Positions 7,215 to 13,549 of a stretch of DNA of 14,683 bases are shown here, piece by piece. The notes below the pieces were generated by a model. The model was not told the origin of the DNA and did not search any database. It was given only the letters and a program-made list of their open reading frames with translations. This DNA is from Burkholderiales bacterium. Its GTDB lineage: Bacteria > Pseudomonadota > Gammaproteobacteria > Burkholderiales > JAEUMW01. The position numbers and the translations under genes were made by a program. Location of the stretch: NCBI GenBank assembly GCA_016791285.1, contig JAEUMX010000131.1, positions 1-14,683 of the forward strand. Direction: 5' to 3'. Positions within the stretch are counted from its first letter, which is position 1. The number at the start of each line of letters is the position of its first letter.

Positions 7215-8633
7215 TCAGCGCCCCGTCGCGGCCGTGCTCACCGAAGCCCGTGCCTCGAATGCCCGCAGCTTCTCCGCCATCGCGCTGCCCATCTGCATCT
7301 GCGGGTGCGAAGGCGCGTAGCCCTTGCGCTGCTCCCAGCCGGCAATGGTGACCACGGCGCGGCGATACGCTTCCGCGAAGGAACGGGTGGCCGGCAGATG
7401 CGTACCGAAAAAGGCGCGCCCGAAGTACGTGAAATCGGCGTCGTCGGAGCAGCCGAAGGAGGTATTCTCGGCGTCGGCAGCCGTGATGATCAGCGTGTGC
7501 TCGTCGCGCAGCGGGCCGACGAAGCTGCCGGAGTAACAGGCCGAGATCACGATCACGCGCCATTTCATTCCGGCCTCATCGAGCGCCTGGCGCAGCGCCG
7601 CGGGGTGGAGCGGACGCAGTTCGAGCGGATCGAGCCTGACCTCGAGCTGCGACGGCAGGCCGTGGGTAGTGAGAAACAGGAACAGGATGTCCTCCTCCGG
7701 ATTCATCACCGCGCCGACGCGGTCGAGCACCGTCGCGAGATTGCTCACGGTCGCGATCGGCTCCTCGAGCAGGGTGCGCGGGTTGTTCACGAGCGTCACC
7801 GCGCGCCCCCGGCCGTCGAAGCGCGCCTCGATCAGATCGCGCGCGGCGTCGACTTCCTTCATGAAAACGTCCTGCGCGTCGTAGCCGGCAAAGCCCACGA
7901 AGTAGAGATCGACGATGCCGCGCCGCTCGGGAGCGAGGGATTCGAGCGCGAGACCGAGCAGTCGCGACTGTCGATTCAGAACTTCCTCCGACGCGACCGA
8001 TGGCAGTTCCTCCGTCGTCGCCGCGTCGTCGTAGGGTGCCCACAGATCCGCGTAGGGCAGATACGCCTGCGGCAATGCCGCGCTGGCGAGCAGCACCAGT
8101 GCGGCGAGCGCAAGGCGGCGCAGGTCGCGGCCGCCGACCACGATCAGGGCGGCGAGGAAGACCATGCCGACCCAGGCGACATAGACGAAGTAGACGACGC
8201 GCTCGGTGTCCGGACCGCCGTCGAAGAGGCCGGTCCGCGCGAGCACTTCCTCGAGCACGAAGAACGCCGTGAACACGGGGGCCGGCGCGAGCAGAACGAT
8301 GGGCAGCTCGATCGCGATCGCATCCCGACCGTAGACCTTGCCGACGAGGTACGCCGCGGCGAGCAGCAGCAGCAGCGGGAAGGCGGCGCCGGGCAGGGCG
8401 TCCCAGTCGAGGTAGCCGTCCAGACCGGTGCCGACCACGCCAAGCGCCAGATTGAGCAGCAACTGAAGCAGCGCCAGCAGCACCAGCTGGTCGGCGGAGA
8501 AGCGAAAGTCCTCGCGCGTGAGCGGTCGCCAGAAGGCGAGACGCACCCCGCTTTCGAGGTTGCGGGCGAGATCGAGGAGCGCGCCAGCGAACGGGGAGTG
8601 CAAGCAGTCGGGTCCCTTCTCGCAGCCGCTCAC
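7215..8633 (-). CDS. Membrane-anchored C13 (legumain-like) family cysteine peptidase
   Basis: 472-residue protein with an N-terminal membrane region and a C-terminal clan CD (caspase-fold) peptidase domain. Hydrophobic segments lie roughly at 48-68, 84-98, 106-128, 147-167 and 172-190. The catalytic part (about 215-460) has the His motif FLTTHGLP (His324) after a hydrophobic strand and the Cys motif VISACYSGSF (Cys366), the His/Cys dyad of C13 peptidases. ITAADAENTSFG follows at 383-394. With five segments and a cytoplasmic N-terminus the peptidase would face the periplasm, but the segment count is by eye. The GTG start at 8633 overlaps the EF-hand stop (GTGA), implying translational coupling. 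A TTG at 8603 preceded by AAGGGA is an alternative start that removes ten residues. Substrate unknown; legumains cleave after Asn/Asp. Confidence 0.9.
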   Translation of the reverse strand: MSGCEKGPDCLHSPFAGALLDLARNLESGVRLAFWRPLTREDFRFSADQLVLLALLQLLLNLALGVVGTGLDGYLDWDALPGAAFPLLLLLAAAYLVGKVYGRDAIAIELPIVLLAPAPVFTAFFVLEEVLARTGLFDGGPDTERVVYFVYVAWVGMVFLAALIVVGGRDLRRLALAALVLLASAALPQAYLPYADLWAPYDDAATTEELPSVASEEVLNRQSRLLGLALESLAPERRGIVDLYFVGFAGYDAQDVFMKEVDAARDLIEARFDGRGRAVTLVNNPRTLLEEPIATVSNLATVLDRVGAVMNPEEDILFLFLTTHGLPSQLEVRLDPLELRPLHPAALRQALDEAGMKWRVIVISACYSGSFVGPLRDEHTLIITAADAENTSFGCSDDADFTYFGRAFFGTHLPATRSFAEAYRRAVVTIAGWEQRKGYAPSHPQMQMGSAMAEKLRAFEARASVSTAATGR

Positions 8634-9136
8634 TGCTTCGTATCAGGCGCCGGTGCCTGAGCCGGGGGCGGGGTCCCCATCAGCGGCCCGCGCGGTTTGC
8701 CCATCGCCGCCTTCACTTCGTCGAGGTCGACGGTGCCATCGCGGTCCGTATCCACCACTGTGAAGCGCTTCGCAAGACCAGGCCAGGCCGCTGCTTCCGC
8801 CTGGTCGATGGTGCCGTCGTGGTCGACATCGGCCGCCTTGAAGCGGCGCTCGATGCGATCGGCGCGGGTCTTCGTCATCCGTGCGTGATGCGCCTCGACC
8901 TCCTTCATGTCCACGGTGCCGTCGCGATCGGTGTCGATCGCGTCGAACTGCCGTGCGAGGCCGGGCAGCGCCGCCGCCTCGGTCTTGTCCAGCGTGCCGT
9001 CGTTATCCTTGTCCGCCGCCTTGAAGCGAGCAGCGACATCGGCCGGCAGCTGCGGCGCCGGGGGTGGCGCGGTCTGAGCGAGCACAGGGCCGGCGCAGGC
9101 GAGCGCGAGAGTGGTGAGCCAGACATGTTTCATCAT
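8630..9136 (-). CDS. Secreted four-EF-hand calcium-binding protein
   Basis: 168-residue exported protein. Residues 1-20 are a signal peptide (Lys3, hydrophobic stretch 5-19, predicted cleavage VLA|QT), followed by a Pro/Ala-rich linker. Four canonical EF-hand loops lie at 42-53, 68-79, 103-114 and 129-140. All have Asp at positions 1, 3, 5 and 9, Thr at 7, Gly at 6 and Glu at 12, so calcium binding is likely. Residues 37-80 and 98-141 are a duplicated EF-hand pair, 31 of 44 identical by my count. The C-terminus is Pro/Ala-rich. GGAG lies 7 bases before the first of two adjacent ATG codons (9136 and 9133; either could be used). It starts 42 bases after cca and its stop overlaps the start of the C13 peptidase gene. 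A role as periplasmic calcium sensor or buffer for that peptidase is inference. Confidence 0.9.
   Translation of the reverse strand: MMKHVWLTTLALACAGPVLAQTAPPPAPQLPADVAARFKAADKDNDGTLDKTEAAALPGLARQFDAIDTDRDGTVDMKEVEAHHARMTKTRADRIERRFKAADVDHDGTIDQAEAAAWPGLAKRFTVVDTDRDGTVDLDEVKAAMGKPRGPLMGTPPPAQAPAPDTKQ
8714..8845 (-). repeat. Second copy of the intragenic EF-hand-pair duplication
   Basis: This 132-base segment encodes residues 98-141 of the EF-hand protein. It is a diverged direct copy of 8897-9028, which encodes residues 37-80. Shared stretches include the codons for RFKAAD and DTDRDGTVD. Confidence 0.8.
8897..9028 (-). repeat. First copy of the intragenic EF-hand-pair duplication
   Basis: This 132-base segment encodes residues 37-80 of the EF-hand protein, with EF-hand loops one and two 26 residues apart. 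The same spacing recurs in the second copy at 8714-8845. Confidence 0.8.
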
Positions 9137-9178
9137 GAGAATGCTCCGGGCAGGTTGGAAAACGAGAGGTCACACGAT

Positions 9179-10399
9179 TCAGACCAGCTCCGATCGCAGG
9201 GTCTGCTTGATCGCCGCCAGGCGTGCGTCATGCACCCGGACGCGGATCGCGTCCGGACTGCCGCCTTGCCGCGCGAGCGCACCGGCATCCACGCCCTGAG
9301 CCGCGGTCAGCGCTCGGCGCATGCGCTCGGCTTGGGGGTAGGGCGCGTCGCGATAGCCCGCGCGGCCGCGGAAGTCGGATTCGCACGCGGCGAGGAGATC
9401 CTCGAAGCGGCGGTGGCGGCGGAAGGCGTCTACCCGCTCGAGTATCTTCAGCACCGTCGAGGGATTGAGCTCCAGCGCCCGGTGCAGATCGCCGTGGTAG
9501 CGTGCAGACAGGAGCCCGAGCTCGCGACAGTCGTTCGGCACGCGGATGCGCTCGCACAGTGCCTGGACGAGCTCGACGCTGCGCGCCTCGTGGCCGGTGT
9601 GCCGGGGCCATTGCGCGGGTGGCGTGGTGGCCTTGCCGAGATCGTGCGTGAGGGCGGCGAAGCGCACGGGCAGGCCGTAGCCGCGTCCGGCCGCATAGTC
9701 GATGACCATCATCGTGTGCACGCCCGTATCCACTTCCGGATGGAAGTCCGCGCGCTGCGGCACCCCGAACAGACCGTCCACCTCGGGGAGAATGCGCGCC
9801 AGTGCGCCGGTTTCGCGCAGGGTGTAGAACATGCGCGAGGGTTTTTCTTCCATCAGGCCGCGCGCGAGCTCCTGCCAAACCCGTTCTGGCACGAGCGCTT
9901 CGACCTCGCCGTTGTGGACCATCTCGCTCATGAGCGCGAGCGTCTCCGGCGCGACGTGGAACCCGAAGCGCGCGGCGAAGCGTGCCACCCGCAGGATGCG
10001 CACGGGATCCTCGGCGAAGGCCGGGCTCACGTGCCGCAGGACGCCTGCCTCCAGATCGGCAACACCGCCGAACGGATCGATGATGTTGCCCGCCTCGTCC
10101 TGGGCGATGGCATTGATGGTGAGGTCGCGCCGCGCCAGGTCCGCTTCGAGCGTCACGTCCGGCGCGGTGTGGAAGTGGAATCCCTTGTAGCCGGGGGCGG
10201 TCTTACGCTCGGTGCGCGCGAGCGCGTGCTCCTCGTGCGTGGCGGGATGGAGAAAAACCGGGAAGTCCTTGCCGATCGGGCGGAAACCCAGACGCACCAT
10301 CTCTTCCGGCGTGCTGCCGACGACCACGAAATCCCGGTCCTTGACCGGCAGGCCGAGGAGCGCGTCTCGCACCGAGCCGCCGACGCGGTAACGCTTCAT
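9179..10399 (-). CDS. cca: Multifunctional CCA-adding tRNA nucleotidyltransferase with HD domain
   Basis: Adds or repairs the 3'-terminal CCA of tRNAs from CTP and ATP without a nucleic acid template. The 406-residue product matches the class II E. coli-type enzyme (about 412). The head domain has GGSVRD (7-12) and KDRDF (20-24) with the metal-binding Asp21 and Asp23; RRDLTINA (90-97) and the DPVRILRVAR neck motif (131-140) follow. The C-terminal HD domain includes His228, and His252-Asp253 in THDLGK, associated with the phosphatase/phosphodiesterase activities of gammaproteobacterial-type enzymes. I chose the ATG at 10399 because the protein then begins MKRYRVGGSVRD as usual; the frame is open to 10423 but the added residues look spurious. 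It lies 37 bases after the NDUFA9-like gene and 42 bases before the EF-hand gene. Confidence 0.97.
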   Translation of the reverse strand: MKRYRVGGSVRDALLGLPVKDRDFVVVGSTPEEMVRLGFRPIGKDFPVFLHPATHEEHALARTERKTAPGYKGFHFHTAPDVTLEADLARRDLTINAIAQDEAGNIIDPFGGVADLEAGVLRHVSPAFAEDPVRILRVARFAARFGFHVAPETLALMSEMVHNGEVEALVPERVWQELARGLMEEKPSRMFYTLRETGALARILPEVDGLFGVPQRADFHPEVDTGVHTMMVIDYAAGRGYGLPVRFAALTHDLGKATTPPAQWPRHTGHEARSVELVQALCERIRVPNDCRELGLLSARYHGDLHRALELNPSTVLKILERVDAFRRHRRFEDLLAACESDFRGRAGYRDAPYPQAERMRRALTAAQGVDAGALARQGGSPDAIRVRVHDARLAAIKQTLRSELV

Positions 10400-10436
10400 C
10401 CGAGACCCCCGACCGCGCAGCAACCCTCGCGGGTGC

Positions 10437-11393
10437 CTATCGACCCGCGCGGACGCGAAAGTCGTTGTAACGCGCGCGTGGATCCTGGTGACCGAGGTAG
10501 CGGGGAACGACGGCCTCGATCGCGGTGGGCTCGAAGCCGAACACCGCGGGGAAGGGGCCGCCGCAGACGCTGTCCTGCTTCATGGAGTAGTAGTTGTCGC
10601 GCGTCAGCAAGGGACCGGGCAGCCATTCCATGACGGCTGCCTGCAGGTACGAGAGGCGATCGCTCAGGCCGATCACGGGGCGCCGGTTGCCGGTGATCTC
10701 GCCGACGTACTTCACCAGGTCGCGCAGCGCATAGACCTTCGGCCCGCACAGATCGTAGCTCTTGCCCACCGTCTCGTCGTTCAGCAGGCACTCGACGAAG
10801 GAACGTCCGACATCTTCCACCCAGATCGGCTGGAAGCGCGTGTCGGGGGATGCGAGCGCGACCGCAGGTACCACGCCCAGGAACTGGGCGAAGAGGTTGA
10901 GGAAACTGTCGCCGCGGCCGAAGATCACGGAGGGTCGAAAGATGGTCCAGGCGAGCGCGTTGCCCGCCTCCTTGACGGCTGCTTCGCCTTGGCCTTTCGA
11001 GCGCAGATAGGCGCTCGGCCCGTTGACGTCCGCATTGAGCGCGCTCATGTGGACGAAGCGCCCGACCCCTGCGCTGCGGCAGGCGGCGACGATCTTTTGC
11101 GGCAGTTCGGCGTGCACCCGCAGGAAACCGCCGGGGACCCCCCGTTCGTGCAGGATGCCGACCAGATTGATGACCGCATCGCAGCCGGCGACCAGCGCCT
11201 GCAGGGTCGAGCGCTCGTGGATGTCGGCCTCCACGACTTGCACCGTGGGCAGAACCAGCAGGTCCTTGCCGGTGTCGGCGTAGCGGGTGGGCACGCGCAC
11301 GGTAATGCCCTGCGCGGCCAACAGGTGGACGATGTGGCTGCCGACGAAGCCGGAGCCGCCGAAGACGCAAACCGATCGGAGATTCAGGTCCAT
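10437..11393 (-). CDS. NAD-dependent epimerase/dehydratase-like protein, NDUFA9 family
   Basis: Extended/atypical SDR-fold protein of the group annotated 'complex I NDUFA9 subunit family' in proteobacteria. The mitochondrial relative is an accessory subunit of NADH dehydrogenase; the bacterial role is unclear. From the ATG at 11393 the product is 318 residues, with GGSGFVG (12-18) as the nucleotide-binding turn, SALN near 117, and YLRSK (Tyr129, Lys133) in the YxxxK position. RPSVIFGRGD (153-162) is typical of the family. I chose this ATG because the dinucleotide fold starts within ten residues; an ATG at 11408 and an open frame to 11462 are alternatives. Preceding AGAAA is only a weak ribosome-binding site. 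The gene sits between the lytic transglycosylase and cca, an order I recall from other betaproteobacteria. It has its own TAAAAT -10 candidate 76 bases upstream. Confidence 0.9.
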   Translation of the reverse strand: MDLNLRSVCVFGGSGFVGSHIVHLLAAQGITVRVPTRYADTGKDLLVLPTVQVVEADIHERSTLQALVAGCDAVINLVGILHERGVPGGFLRVHAELPQKIVAACRSAGVGRFVHMSALNADVNGPSAYLRSKGQGEAAVKEAGNALAWTIFRPSVIFGRGDSFLNLFAQFLGVVPAVALASPDTRFQPIWVEDVGRSFVECLLNDETVGKSYDLCGPKVYALRDLVKYVGEITGNRRPVIGLSDRLSYLQAAVMEWLPGPLLTRDNYYSMKQDSVCGGPFPAVFGFEPTAIEAVVPRYLGHQDPRARYNDFRVRAGR

Positions 11394-11468
11394 TTTTCTG
11401 ACGGGCATTTGCAGGTGGGATACGGCCTCCGCGTGCCGGAGGCAGGCGGCGGGGCACAACACAGTCGG

Positions 11469-11474
11469 ATTTTA
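11469..11474 (-). promoter_or_regulatory. Candidate -10 box (TAAAAT) of the NDUFA9-like gene
   Basis: The minus strand reads GGATAAAATCCGA in the 136-base gap after the lytic transglycosylase gene. Transcription would start near 11462, leaving a leader of about 68 bases. No good -35 is seen. This promoter could also serve cca and the genes behind it. Confidence 0.5.
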
Positions 11475-11495
11475 TCCGAGATCGGCGCCGTGACG

Positions 11496-11514
11496 GGGTT
11501 CGGTGCAAGAACCC
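11496..11514 (-). repeat. Inverted repeat (GGGTTC, 7-base loop, GAACCC) after the lytic transglycosylase gene
   Basis: A 6-base perfect stem lies 16 bases beyond the transglycosylase stop, upstream of the TAAAAT promoter candidate. No T-run follows, so it is at best a weak or Rho-assisted terminator. The arms are the same sequence as those of the hairpin at 7150-7164. Confidence 0.35.
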
Positions 11515-11529
11515 GGTGCTGCCACGGCG

Positions 11530-13455
11530 TCAGGGTGTATCGCCGAGTGGCCGTTCGGAATCGGCGCGGGCCGGAATGACACCGAGACGCTGCTTGAGGG
11601 AGTTCGTCTGACTCTTGAGCTGAACCGCGTAGTAGGTGGCGTTGGCGAGCACCTTCTTCACGTAATCGCGCGTCTCGTTGAAGGGGATGGACTCGGCGTA
11701 GATCGCACCCTCCATGGCGGTCGGCGCGCGCCACTGACGGGCCCGGCCGGGGCCGGCGTTGTACGCGGCCGAGGCGAGCACGGGGCTGCCGTCCAGGAGG
11801 TCGTACACATAGCGCAGGTAATAGGTGCCGAGCCGGATGTTGGTTTCGATGTCGGACACCATCGACTGCTGGAAGTCCGCCATGCCGATCCGCTTGGCCA
11901 CCCACTTGGCGGTTGCCGGCATGAGCTGCATCAGCCCCACGGCTCCCGCGCTCGAGCGCACCTCGGTCTGGAAGCGGCTTTCCTGGCGCATCACGCCATA
12001 AACCCATGCCTCGTCCAGCTGAACCTGGCGTGCGGAGGCGCGTACCGCCTCCCGGAACGGCACCGGGTAGCGGACGGAAAAGTCATGCAGCGCGCGGGTC
12101 TTCTCCGCGGTCGCGATGGCGCGGTCGTAGACGCCGTGGCGCTTGGCGACTTCCGCCGCCGCCAGCAACTGCTGGTCGTCCAGGCCGCGGATGCCCCACG
12201 CCCATTCGCGAATGCCGTCCAGCCGCATGTCGAAGCGGTACAGCGCGATCGCGCGCTTGAAGGACGGCAGCTGGGCCATCGCCTCGACGTTCTCCTTCGG
12301 CGGCTGATAGCTCGCGGGCAGCGCCTCGACGACCTCGCCCAGGTCCTCCAGCGCGAGGCGCCCGTAGAAGTTCTGCTCGGTCGAGATCGGTGCGAACAAC
12401 TGGTTTGCTTCCGCCGGCCGACCGCGCGCCTTGTATGCCCGCCCCCGCCAGTAGCGCCAGCCTGCATCCTGCTTCTCCTTGAACGACATGGCCTCCGTGG
12501 CGGCGAGCACGTCTTCCCACGACTGTGCGCGCAAGGCGAGACGCGCGTACCAGCCGAGCTGGACGTCGTTCTGCCCCCGGGCGCCCGCTTCGCGGAACCA
12601 TACGAGCGCCTGCGGATCCTGGCGCATGGCCGCCTGGTAGGCGATGTGACCGCCGACGTAACGCTGATCGGGAAGCGGGAACGACGAGCGTACCTTCACC
12701 CACTGGTCCCGCGCCTGCTGCGGGGAGACCCGCGCGAGGCGGTAGAGCGCGAACATCGCGACCTCGCGTCCGGAGCGATTGTTCTGGCCCCACGCTCGGT
12801 GTTCGAGGAAGCGGCGGGGGTTCTCGGCGGCGGCATCGAGCATCTTCGGGTCGGGCGAGTCGGCAGGTGGCAGATAGGGGGCGAGCTTCTTCGCGAGACC
12901 GACCTGCCCCGCTTCCAGTGCCAGGCGCATCCGCGCCCAGACATCCTGCGTGGTGATCTGGCCGCCGGCGAGCATCGCCTCGAATACCGGCGTGCACGCG
13001 GCCGGGAGGTCGCGACCCGATGCCCACAGCGGCCGCACCGCGGCCATCCCGGAGAGATCACCCTGCCGCATCCCGGCCTGGGCGGCGAAACAGAGTGTTT
13101 CGGGGTCGGGCGATGGCACCTGAGGGAACAAGACCTTGAACCGGGCAAAGTCGCCGCGCGTGGCGAGCACCTTGAGCCAGTCGCCGCGCAGGCGTTCGCC
13201 CACGACCGAGTCGCCGTACTTGGCCAGAAAGGCCTCCACGTCCTCGGGACTGGCATTGTCGAGGTCGAGCTTGAGCTGCCAATACGCGACGTAGGGTTCG
13301 AGGACGTACCCCTGGAGCGCCGGGGCGACGCGCGCGAGGCGGGCGCGGTCGCCGGCCTGGAACGCATTGCGCGCGGCGATGAAATCCTCGTCCTGTCCGG
13401 CCTCGCAGGTGAGAGCAAGGAGGGTGATGACGCAGCCTACGATCGCGTTTCTCAT
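11530..13455 (-). CDS. slt: Periplasmic lytic murein transglycosylase, Slt70 type
   Basis: Cleaves the MurNAc-GlcNAc bond of peptidoglycan with formation of 1,6-anhydro-MurNAc. From the ATG at 13455 the protein is 641 residues. A signal peptide spans 1-19 (Arg2, hydrophobic core, predicted cleavage CEA|GQ). It is followed by a long helical superhelix region (about 20-470) as in Slt70, and a C-terminal lysozyme-like SLT domain. That domain has catalytic Glu492 in VMRQESRFQ, AVGLMQLMPAT (505-515) and AYNAGPGR (564-571). The ATG at 13488 would add 11 residues. It has GGAG at good spacing, but its initiator overlaps a TAGAAT -10 candidate and lengthens the signal peptide, so I favour 13455, which itself lacks a Shine-Dalgarno. 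No lipobox fits the Cys near residue 17. The gene follows ilvA and precedes the NDUFA9-like gene. Confidence 0.95.
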   Translation of the reverse strand: MRNAIVGCVITLLALTCEAGQDEDFIAARNAFQAGDRARLARVAPALQGYVLEPYVAYWQLKLDLDNASPEDVEAFLAKYGDSVVGERLRGDWLKVLATRGDFARFKVLFPQVPSPDPETLCFAAQAGMRQGDLSGMAAVRPLWASGRDLPAACTPVFEAMLAGGQITTQDVWARMRLALEAGQVGLAKKLAPYLPPADSPDPKMLDAAAENPRRFLEHRAWGQNNRSGREVAMFALYRLARVSPQQARDQWVKVRSSFPLPDQRYVGGHIAYQAAMRQDPQALVWFREAGARGQNDVQLGWYARLALRAQSWEDVLAATEAMSFKEKQDAGWRYWRGRAYKARGRPAEANQLFAPISTEQNFYGRLALEDLGEVVEALPASYQPPKENVEAMAQLPSFKRAIALYRFDMRLDGIREWAWGIRGLDDQQLLAAAEVAKRHGVYDRAIATAEKTRALHDFSVRYPVPFREAVRASARQVQLDEAWVYGVMRQESRFQTEVRSSAGAVGLMQLMPATAKWVAKRIGMADFQQSMVSDIETNIRLGTYYLRYVYDLLDGSPVLASAAYNAGPGRARQWRAPTAMEGAIYAESIPFNETRDYVKKVLANATYYAVQLKSQTNSLKQRLGVIPARADSERPLGDTP

Positions 13456-13486
13456 GTCGGTGGCGGGCTGGTGGGCGAGGGTTGCC

Positions 13487-13492
13487 ATTCTA
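13487..13492 (-). promoter_or_regulatory. Candidate -10 box (TAGAAT) of the lytic transglycosylase gene
   Basis: The minus strand reads GCGTAGAATGG between ilvA and the transglycosylase gene. If used, transcription would begin near 13480 and translation would need the ATG at 13455. The same bases also form the upstream ATG at 13488, which has a GGAG 6 bases before it, so the element and that start are mutually exclusive. Confidence 0.4.
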
Positions 13493-13549
13493 CGCTCCGA
13501 ACATGCCGAGACGGGCGGCGGGGCGCAAGCGGCGCGCCACGGGAATACC

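Noticed and set aside
8819..10633. A 604-codon plus-strand frame opposite the EF-hand and cca genes
   Set aside because: It spans parts of three minus-strand genes with clear motifs and has none itself. The frames at 5852-7351 and 7305-8660 were rejected for the same reason.
11496..11514. tRNA T-arm or intrinsic terminator at the GGGTTC/GAACCC hairpin
   Set aside because: The loop is not the TTCRANY type, no acceptor or anticodon arms surround it, and no T-run follows on either strand.
13380..13455. Lipoprotein signal at the N-terminus of the lytic transglycosylase
   Set aside because: The residues before the cysteine read A-L-T-C, which does not fit the lipobox; an ordinary signal-peptidase I site (CEA|GQ) is a better match.
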